Source of the DNA: an uncultured Oscillospiraceae bacterium
GTDB lineage: Bacteria; Bacillota_A; Clostridia; Oscillospirales; Oscillospiraceae
Assembly: GCA_900754605.1 (NCBI GenBank)
Contig: CAAEDK010000084.1
Location: forward strand, 1-38,809
Direction of reading: 5' to 3'
DNA length: 38,809 nucleotides
Part shown: piece by piece, positions 32,570-38,809 of the stretch
How the letters are laid out: every line of letters starts with the position of its first letter
Numbering within the stretch: position 1 is the first letter of the stretch
Made by a program: the position numbers and the translations under genes
The notes under the pieces: model-generated
Database searches by the model: none
The model's input: only the letters and a program-made list of their open reading frames with translations
Told to the model about the DNA's origin: nothing

Positions 32570-33601
32570 ATGATGGGAAAAGTGAAAAAGGTGACGTCCA
32601 ACCACCTGTTTCTGCCGCTGTTTGCCCTGGCTCTGCTGCTGGTGTTCAACGCGTTTGCCACCCCCGGCTTTTTTGCCATTGAGTTCCAGAACGGCCAGTT
32701 TTACGGGCGCATTATTGACATTCTCAACCGGGCTTCGATCCTGGTGATCTTGTCCATGGGCATGACCTTCGTCATCGCCACCGGGGGCATCGACATCTCC
32801 CAGGGCTCTGTCATCGCCATCTCCGGCGCCATCTGCTGCTCCCTGATCGGCGGAGCAGGGGACGGCACCGCCAATATGCCGCTGCTGCCGGCCTGTCTGA
32901 TCGCCGTGCTGGTCTGCGCCCTGTGCGGCGTGTGGAACGGCTTCCTGGTCTCCAAGCTGAAGATCCAGCCCATGGTGGCCACACTGATCCTGCTGACCGC
33001 CGGACGAGGCATCGCCATGCTGATTACCAAGGGGCAGAATGTCACCGTGTACTATGAGCCCTTCACCTACATCGGCACCACCATTCCCGGCAGCCCCCTG
33101 CCTACCACCATCTTCATTGCCGCCCTCATGGTGCTGTTTGTGGTTCTGATCCAGAAAAAGACGTCTGTGGGGCTGTTCGTCCAGGCGGTGGGTATCAATG
33201 CCAACGCCGCCCGGCGCACGGGCCTCAAGGTCTCCTCCATCATCTTTATGGTGTACGTGTTCTCCGGCATCTGCGCCGGCATTGCCGGACTGATGGAATC
33301 CTCCATGATCGCGGCGGCGGACCCCAACAACGCCGGCCTCAACATGGAGATGGACGCCATCTTGTCCGTGGCCCTGGGCGGAACGCTTCTCAGCGGCGGC
33401 AAATTTTACATCGGCGGCTCCATCATCGGCGCCATCACCATCCAGACGATGACCACCACGCTGTACGCGCTGGGCGTCTCCTCGGAGCAGCTGCCGGTAT
33501 ACAAGGCCCTTGTGGTCATTTTGATCTGCCTCCTCCAGTCCGAAAAATTCAAGGGTGTTCTGGAGAAGCGCACAGCAGAAAAGGCGGTGAAGCAGAGATG
33601 A
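32570..33601 (+). CDS. ytfT: Sugar ABC transporter permease, YtfT-like
   Basis: The product has 343 residues, with AGGAGG inside the end of the ATPase gene and ATG right after its stop. It has about 9-10 membrane helices. It shows the family motif FVIATGGIDISQGSVIAISG and the cytoplasmic coupling stretch VGINANAARRTGLKVSS. The C-terminal GGTLLSGGKFYIGGSIIGA is also typical of the RbsC/YtfT group. It forms the membrane channel with the next protein, whose gene overlaps it by 4 bases. Confidence 0.92.
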   Translation: MMGKVKKVTSNHLFLPLFALALLLVFNAFATPGFFAIEFQNGQFYGRIIDILNRASILVILSMGMTFVIATGGIDISQGSVIAISGAICCSLIGGAGDGTANMPLLPACLIAVLVCALCGVWNGFLVSKLKIQPMVATLILLTAGRGIAMLITKGQNVTVYYEPFTYIGTTIPGSPLPTTIFIAALMVLFVVLIQKKTSVGLFVQAVGINANAARRTGLKVSSIIFMVYVFSGICAGIAGLMESSMIAAADPNNAGLNMEMDAILSVALGGTLLSGGKFYIGGSIIGAITIQTMTTTLYALGVSSEQLPVYKALVVILICLLQSEKFKGVLEKRTAEKAVKQR

Positions 33602-34599
33602 AGCAGAAGAGCAGCCTGAAAGACCGCCTGGTCGGTTCCCGGTATTTTTCCTTCGGCATCACCCTGAGCCTGTTCGTGCTGCTGTATGTGGTCGGCATGA
33701 TGAACTACCGGGGCTTCATGAAGCCCCAGGTGTTCTGCAACCTGCTGATCGACAATGCGGCCCTGATCATTGCCACCATCGGCATCACCTTTGTCCTGCT
33801 GATCGGCGGGATTGACATCTCCATCGGCTCTGTGGTGGCGCTGACCTGTATGTCGTCGGCGCAGATGCTGCAGAACACGGGCCTGCCCGCGCCCGCCGTC
33901 ATCCTGATCGTGCTGGCCATGGGGGCTGTGTTCGGCCTGGTCCAGGGCTGGCTGATTACGGAATTCAACATGCAGCCCTTCATTGTCACGCTGGCGGGGC
34001 AGTTCTTCGCCCGCGGCATGACGGCGATCATCTCCCGGGAGACGATTGTTATTGACAATCCCGTGTACACCTCGCTGGCGTCCGCGCGGATCTATGTCCT
34101 GCCCGGCGGATTCATCTCCGTGGGCGTGGTGATCGCGCTGGTGACGCTGGTTGCGGCCACATTGGTGCTGAAGTTCACCCGATTCGGCCGGAACATCTAC
34201 GCGCTGGGCGGAAATGAGATGTCTGCGCAGCTGATGGGCCTTCCCACCAAACGGACGAAAATCCTCGCCTACGTGGTGTGCGGCTTCTGCTCGGCGCTGG
34301 CCGGTGTGGTCTACTCCCTCATCATGCTCTCCGGGTATCCCCTCCACGCCGTCAGCATGGAGATGGACGCCATCGCCTCCTCCGTGATCGGCGGCACGCT
34401 GATGTCCGGCGGCGTGGCCTTCCTGCCAGGCACCCTTCTCGGCGTGCTGATCCAGGGTGTGATTCAAACCTTCATCACCTTCCAGGGGACGCTCTCCGCC
34501 TGGTGGACGCGCATCATCATCGCCCTGCTGCTGTGCCTGTTCATTGTGATCCAGGCGGTGGTCAGCCGCAGCCGGCAGCGCCTCAACTCTGAGCACTGA
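33598..34599 (+). CDS. yjfF: Sugar ABC transporter permease, YjfF-like
   Basis: The product has 333 residues and overlaps ytfT by ATGA. It has about 9 helices with FVLLIGGIDISIGSVVALTC, the coupling stretch LGGNEMSAQLMGLPTKRTK, and GGTLMSGGVAFLPGTLLGVL. Two different permeases after a tandem ATPase is the E. coli ytfR-ytfT-yjfF arrangement, which supports the galactofuranose-type assignment. It is the last gene of the operon. The AEC carrier gene starts 86 bases on. Confidence 0.92.
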   Translation: MKQKSSLKDRLVGSRYFSFGITLSLFVLLYVVGMMNYRGFMKPQVFCNLLIDNAALIIATIGITFVLLIGGIDISIGSVVALTCMSSAQMLQNTGLPAPAVILIVLAMGAVFGLVQGWLITEFNMQPFIVTLAGQFFARGMTAIISRETIVIDNPVYTSLASARIYVLPGGFISVGVVIALVTLVAATLVLKFTRFGRNIYALGGNEMSAQLMGLPTKRTKILAYVVCGFCSALAGVVYSLIMLSGYPLHAVSMEMDAIASSVIGGTLMSGGVAFLPGTLLGVLIQGVIQTFITFQGTLSAWWTRIIIALLLCLFIVIQAVVSRSRQRLNSEH

Positions 34600-34632
34600 T
34601 TTTTCCCAATCTTCTTTTCTTCTTTTTTCCGG

Positions 34633-34663
34633 CACAGTCACCAGGCACGTCCTGGTGGCTGTG
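34633..34663 (+). terminator. Hairpin between the sugar operon and the AEC gene
   Basis: A 13-bp stem (34633-34645 with 34651-34663, one G-U) has a 5-base loop. Only TCCATTT follows, so it may be a weak terminator or attenuator. A T/C-rich tract (34601-34628) precedes it. Confidence 0.5.
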
Positions 34664-34684
34664 TCCATTTCAGGAGGTTTCGGC

Positions 34685-35584
34685 ATGGACGCTTTACTCA
34701 TCAAAACCGGCGGGCTGCTGCTGATCGTGGCGCTGGGATACCTTCTCAAGAGACGGGGCGTCTTTCAGCAGGGCGATGCCCGTCTGCTGTCCAGGATCAT
34801 CGTCAACCTGACGCTGCCGGGGGCTCTCCTCTCCAGCTTCAGCGCGTTCAGGCTGGTTCCGTCCCTGCTGGCGGTTCTCGCCGCGGCAGCAGCCGCCAAT
34901 GTCCTGCTGCTGGCTGTCTCCGCCTTGGTGACCCGGGGGCGGCCGGGGCCCGTCCGGGCGCTCTACCTGCTCAACGCCCCCAGCTACAACATCGGCACCT
35001 TTGTCCTGCCCTTTGTGCAGAGCTTTCTGCCGCCGGACATGCTGCTGGCCGTCTCCATGTTTGACGCGGGCAACAGCCCCTTCAACTGCGGCGGCGCCTA
35101 TGCGCTGACGGCCGCCCTCACCGGCGGGGAGCGCCTGACGGTCCGCTCCGTTCTGGGCAGAATGCTCCGCTCCGTGCCCTTCGACACCTTTTTGGTCATT
35201 CTGCTCCTGGGGCTGCTCGGCCTGCGCCTGCCGCAGACGGTTTACACCGTGGCGGGGATGTTCGGCCAGGCCAACGCCTTTCTGGCGATGCTGATGATCG
35301 GATTGCTGCTGGAGCCGCGGATCCCGCAGGAGAGCCGGTCCGACGTTCTGCGGGTGGTTCTGCTGCGCTACGGATTCGGCCTGGCGGCCTCCGCCGTCTG
35401 CTGGATGCTGCCGCTGCCTGCCGGGATCCGGCAGGTGCTGGCGCTGAGCCTTCTGGCGCCGGTGCCCTCTGTCTCCCTGGCCTACTGTGAGCGGTGCGGC
35501 TGTGATTCCGGCGCCGTGGGGGCGATCCACTCCCTCTGCATCCCCATCAGCCTGGCCTTTACGCTGCTGGTGTGCCTGATGTGA
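34685..35584 (+). CDS. AEC-family transporter (auxin efflux carrier fold)
   Basis: ATG 34685 follows AGGAGGTTTCGGC, a near-ideal site. The 299-residue product has about 10 helices, each rich in Leu/Val. Family marks are GLLLIVALGYLLKRRGVF, LLSRIIVNLTLPGALLSSF, and the broken-helix region NAPSYNIGTFVLPFVQSF followed by the GNSPFN-type stretch. Bacterial members carry organic anions such as malate or other carboxylates. The substrate is unknown here. It could export or import a product of sugar use, if co-transcribed with the sugar operon past the weak hairpin. Confidence 0.85.
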   Translation: MDALLIKTGGLLLIVALGYLLKRRGVFQQGDARLLSRIIVNLTLPGALLSSFSAFRLVPSLLAVLAAAAAANVLLLAVSALVTRGRPGPVRALYLLNAPSYNIGTFVLPFVQSFLPPDMLLAVSMFDAGNSPFNCGGAYALTAALTGGERLTVRSVLGRMLRSVPFDTFLVILLLGLLGLRLPQTVYTVAGMFGQANAFLAMLMIGLLLEPRIPQESRSDVLRVVLLRYGFGLAASAVCWMLPLPAGIRQVLALSLLAPVPSVSLAYCERCGCDSGAVGAIHSLCIPISLAFTLLVCLM

Positions 35585-35641
35585 TGGGACGACGCCTATT
35601 GCCGTTTGCCCGCTGCGTTGTGCTCCGGGCAGGGGGCAGCT

Positions 35642-35671
35642 GCGGCCTCCAGGAATTTTCCTGGAGGCCGC
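35642..35671 (+). terminator. Hairpin after the AEC gene
   Basis: A perfect 13-bp stem (35642-35654 with 35659-35671) has a 4-base loop but no T-run. It is possibly an mRNA 3'-end structure; the true terminator may be the one at 35807. Confidence 0.5.
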
Positions 35672-35806
35672 GGCTGTTGGGAAGATGGACGCTTGCGTGT
35701 CTGGATTTATGGGCTGTTTCTGCCGGGGCGGCCTGGCGGCTTTCTCAGAAAAATAGTTCCTGCTTGTTTCTGGGCTGACTACCTGTGCACGGGACTAAAA
35801 TGAGCA

Positions 35807-35838
35807 AAAGCCCCCACTCTGAAAAGAGTGGGGGCTTT
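35807..35838. terminator. Bidirectional terminator between converging genes
   Basis: AAAGCCCCCACTCT pairs perfectly with AGAGTGGGGGCTTT around GAAA, preceded by GCAA and followed by CGTT. The A/T ends let it serve both the AEC gene (plus) and the large surface protein (minus, stop at 35874). Confidence 0.85.
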
Positions 35839-35873
35839 CGTTATAAAGAAATGCTGATATACCGAAGAGAATC

Positions 35874-38809
35874 TCAGGCGTTGGCGTCAGCCAGGGTGAC
35901 AGTCAGAGTGATGTCATTGGTGATCGGAGTGCTGTCGGAAATCTTAACCGTCAGGGTTTGAGAGTCCGCAGTACCGCTGGACTTGGGAGCGATATCGCCA
36001 GCATCCCACAGGGAGACGTTCTTCACATCGCCGGTCAGAGCACCGCCATTGTTGCTTGTAACTGTGTCAACATTGATGCCCTTGTTCAGTGTAAAGTCAG
36101 TGTCGGCCTGAGCGATCAGAGTGACCTCGATCTCGACCTCTTCACCGGACTTGATGTACAGGTCGTTGGTGTCGAGATTGGAGATGGCAACGGTGATGCT
36201 GCTATCATCGTTCAAAGTACCAGTCTTGGTAACAGTTTTGATAACTTTGTAGAAGCCATCCTCATACTGGTAGCCATCCTCAATGGCATTAGAATTGCTG
36301 GCAATCTTCTCGTAGGTGACATTGCCTTCGTCATCAGTGATTGCTACATACAGGCCGGACTTCAGACCAAGATTCTGAATCTGAGTGGCCTTATTCAGCA
36401 GCTTGGCAGAGCCGTTGATGGAGACCGCATAGCCCTCAATGATTCCAGAGCTGGAGACGAACTTCGCAGCGCCTTCCACATCATTCAGAGTGAACTCATA
36501 GGTGCCGCTGTTGTTCTTAATTGTACCGACCTCATAGCCCTTGTCGGCCAGGGCGGTCTTCAGGTACTCCACGGCATCCATGGCGTTGGGCTTATCGGTG
36601 CCGGTGCGGTAGGTGACCGTCATGCTGTTGAGATCGGAGATGTCCACTACCACATTGGAGGGGATCTCCACCTTGCCGCTGTCCTTCTCATCGTCCTCAA
36701 CGGTCTCAATGAACAGGGACTGCACCAGATAGTCGCTGATTACAGCATAGACCTTATCGTTGTTGTCCTTCACCACGGAACGGTAAGAGCCGGTGCTGAT
36801 GTTGCCCTTCTTGTCGACGGTGTAGAAGGCGGCGTCATCATCCACGCTGACGGTCCACGGGGTGGTCGCTGCGGTATCCAGAATGACGGTGTAGTCGCCG
36901 GAACGCTTGTCAACGCCGGTGCCACCGTTCACAGCCTGCTTGGAATCCGTGGTGTTGTCAAAGGAATCGTAACGGGTCACCTTGGTGATGACGCCGTACT
37001 TATTGGTGGAGAAACTCTTGTACAGGCCGTTCAGCCCATCTCCCAGCTCCTCGGCCACCTTGACAGTGGTGATCTCGCCGTTGACAACAGCATTGTACTC
37101 GAAGTAGTCGTCATCCGCGTCGTGAATCAGATCGGAGACAGACTCGCCGGCCAGGAACAGCATCTTGGAGCTGTCGTCCTCCACGTCCACCTTGGACTCG
37201 GGCATGATGAACATGACAGTGACCATGCTGCCGTTCTTGCAGAAGTAGTACACGTCGACCTGACGATCCTTGCCGCTGGCAGCCGTAATGCTGGGTGCGT
37301 TCTTGATGCCAGTATAGGCGGTGTACTCGTCGGCGTCCTCGGTATCCTGAACCACAAACAGGGTCTTGGAGTTGGCGGTCACGGCAGTGCCGTCCACATT
37401 AATGCTGGCCTTGTCGTTCTTCAGAACGAAGTTGGAAATATCGGTTTCTTTTACAGTCTTGTTATAGCCACCCTTGTCCTGCTTGGAGGAAACTTCCTTC
37501 AGCGTGTAGACATTGTCGGAATCCACCTTGTAAGTAACAATGGTGTTGTCAGCAATATCGTTGCTGTAGTCTTTCTCGGTGGTGACTACCTTGGTGGTGC
37601 CGTCGGCAAACAGGAGCTCGGCCTTCTTGCCGACGAAGTCACTCTTGTTGGCGGTGGCCAGCACCAGGGCATAGTCCTGAGCGGTCAGTTCCTCTTCCTC
37701 GATGTAAATGACATAGCCATAGGCATCCAGGTAGACGGTGTAGTCGTTCTTCACGCTCACGTCACCCAGCAGCTCACCGGAAACGGTCCTGGAGGTCTTG
37801 TAAGCGGTATCAGCAATGGTCAGCCCCTTATTTTCATCGTCAGAGGCTTTGTTGATAACCTTGGTCACGGTGCCGGAGACTTCCTCAGCTGCGGCAACCG
37901 ACTTCACTTCCTCAGCTGCTTCAGAGTAGGTGTACAGGACATAGGCGTCCTCCTCGAACTCCTCGTTGGTCTCGAACTCCAGATTGCCGCCCTCGGAGGG
38001 CACGACATCCAAGGTGGAGACAACCACATAGGCGTCCTTCTTAGAAGTGGCGGCCACGTTTTTGCTCACTTGGCCCACATAGGTGTTGACCTCGGTGATG
38101 GTGACGGTGCCGTCATCCTCGTCATAGAAGACTTCGGTCAACACACCGTTGGCACCGAACTTGGTGTCATCGTCACCCTTCTTGATGGCCACGGGCAGCT
38201 GATCCTTCATGTTGGGGTGATCCTTGGAGGAAACGCCGTCCACATACACAGAGACATCGTCCTTGGCAACGGTCTTGTTCAGGCCCAGATCCTTGTAGAT
38301 GTCTCCCACTTCCACCTTAGTGGTGTAGGTGGCGTCAGCATCCTTGGCATAGGTGCCGATCTCGTCGGACTTCAGGGTCCAGACGTTGGAGGGGCGAGCA
38401 AAGTCATCCTCGCCGCTGTCATCCAGTCTCAGATCAGTGAAGTACTTCTCAGCAAACTGCATCTTGCCATCGGAATTGATGTACTTGTCGCTCTTGCCGT
38501 TGTTCTCCACATCGGAACGGCTGGAAGTGGTGTTGATGGTGATGTCACCCACAACGATGGTGTTCTGCTGGTCATACTCCACCATGGTGGCCTGCAGCAT
38601 GTTGAACGCATACAGGGCAGCCTCCTGGCGGGTCACGGCCTTGGAGCCCACGAACTCGTCGTTGCCGTCGTCCAGGCCAATGCCCACGGCCTGCTTGATG
38701 ACGGACACGGTCCAGTTGGGGCCGGTGTAGCCCTCGATGGAGCTGTCATAGCCCAGAGCGCCCAGCAGCATCTTCATGAACGCGTTGCCGCTCAGGGTGC
38801 CGGTGGGAC
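35874..38809 (-). CDS. Large SLH-type surface protein, N-terminus beyond the window
   Basis: The frame is open from the window end to TGA (complement of 35874-35876), 978 residues visible. The first 75 residues belong to an SLH-like region: GNAFMKMLLGALGYDS, a WTVSVIKQAVGIGLDDG stretch, and VTRQEAALYAFNMLQAT. The rest is an acidic, Asp/Val/Thr-rich chain without cysteine clusters. It has repeated beta-type segments such as VTITEVNTYVGQV and YTVYLDAYGYVIYIEEEE, and a C-terminal domain with TLTVKISDSTPITNDITLTV. This is the make-up of S-layer proteins anchored by N-terminal SLH repeats. An abundant wall protein is likely. The signal peptide and promoter lie outside the window. Confidence 0.85.
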   Translation of the reverse strand, partial: PTGTLSGNAFMKMLLGALGYDSSIEGYTGPNWTVSVIKQAVGIGLDDGNDEFVGSKAVTRQEAALYAFNMLQATMVEYDQQNTIVVGDITINTTSSRSDVENNGKSDKYINSDGKMQFAEKYFTDLRLDDSGEDDFARPSNVWTLKSDEIGTYAKDADATYTTKVEVGDIYKDLGLNKTVAKDDVSVYVDGVSSKDHPNMKDQLPVAIKKGDDDTKFGANGVLTEVFYDEDDGTVTITEVNTYVGQVSKNVAATSKKDAYVVVSTLDVVPSEGGNLEFETNEEFEEDAYVLYTYSEAAEEVKSVAAAEEVSGTVTKVINKASDDENKGLTIADTAYKTSRTVSGELLGDVSVKNDYTVYLDAYGYVIYIEEEELTAQDYALVLATANKSDFVGKKAELLFADGTTKVVTTEKDYSNDIADNTIVTYKVDSDNVYTLKEVSSKQDKGGYNKTVKETDISNFVLKNDKASINVDGTAVTANSKTLFVVQDTEDADEYTAYTGIKNAPSITAASGKDRQVDVYYFCKNGSMVTVMFIMPESKVDVEDDSSKMLFLAGESVSDLIHDADDDYFEYNAVVNGEITTVKVAEELGDGLNGLYKSFSTNKYGVITKVTRYDSFDNTTDSKQAVNGGTGVDKRSGDYTVILDTAATTPWTVSVDDDAAFYTVDKKGNISTGSYRSVVKDNNDKVYAVISDYLVQSLFIETVEDDEKDSGKVEIPSNVVVDISDLNSMTVTYRTGTDKPNAMDAVEYLKTALADKGYEVGTIKNNSGTYEFTLNDVEGAAKFVSSSGIIEGYAVSINGSAKLLNKATQIQNLGLKSGLYVAITDDEGNVTYEKIASNSNAIEDGYQYEDGFYKVIKTVTKTGTLNDDSSITVAISNLDTNDLYIKSGEEVEIEVTLIAQADTDFTLNKGINVDTVTSNNGGALTGDVKNVSLWDAGDIAPKSSGTADSQTLTVKISDSTPITNDITLTVTLADANA

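Noticed and set aside
1..38809. CRISPR array, rRNA or complete insertion sequence
   Set aside because: No regularly spaced direct repeats, no rRNA-like sequence and no transposase frame were seen in either strand.

Overview
The window looks like the chromosome of a Gram-positive gut Clostridium relative of the Oscillospiraceae type (Flavonifractor/Oscillibacter-like). The reasons are the GC-rich DNA with AGGAGG-type ribosome sites, SLH surface proteins, an RpiR regulator, a YesM/YesN two-component pair and many small mobile-element relics. The organism is inferred from gene style only; no marker gene is present.

Layout. (1) 1-310: the end of ilvD and its terminator. (2) 311-6912: a decayed accessory zone. 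It holds relics of an excisionase-like HTH protein, an HTH replication-initiator-like protein with a nonsense codon and a frameshift, one small intact-looking ORF, and the N-terminal stump of a tyrosine integrase. The stump is joined directly to a PfkB-type sugar kinase that has lost its start. An endonuclease/exonuclease/phosphatase gene broken by three in-frame TAG codons follows, then about 2.4 kb of unrecognised debris. (3) 7078-14414: a divergent LysR regulator and a same-direction cluster of NCS1 permease, Asp/Glu/hydantoin racemase-like protein, DUF1177 protein, AroM, M18 aminopeptidase and nitrilase-family amidohydrolase, ending at a scrap of a PLP aminotransferase. I infer a catabolic pathway for a small nitrogen compound (hydantoin-, ureido- or peptide-like). 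This combination is the best candidate here for an undescribed system.

(4) 14578-18780: a 1337-residue secreted SLH protein with its own promoter, a leader with two palindromes, and a terminator. (5) 19386-25819: an RpiR/SIS regulator followed by a five-gene 2-aminoethylphosphonate (AEP) operon: ABC ATPase, fused double permease, binding lipoprotein, PhnW and PhnX. It imports AEP, transaminates it to phosphonoacetaldehyde, and cleaves that to acetaldehyde and phosphate. A degenerate tRNA-Met with an intact 3' half and a terminator follow.

(6) 26770-34599: a response regulator/histidine kinase pair (YesN/YesM type), then a ytfQ-ytfR-ytfT-yjfF-like sugar ABC importer, possibly for galactofuranose or a related sugar, which the pair probably controls. 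(7) 34685-35584: an AEC-family carrier. (8) 35874-38809, minus strand: the C-terminal 978 residues of another SLH-type surface protein, cut by the window end. A strong hairpin at 35807-35838 separates the two converging genes.
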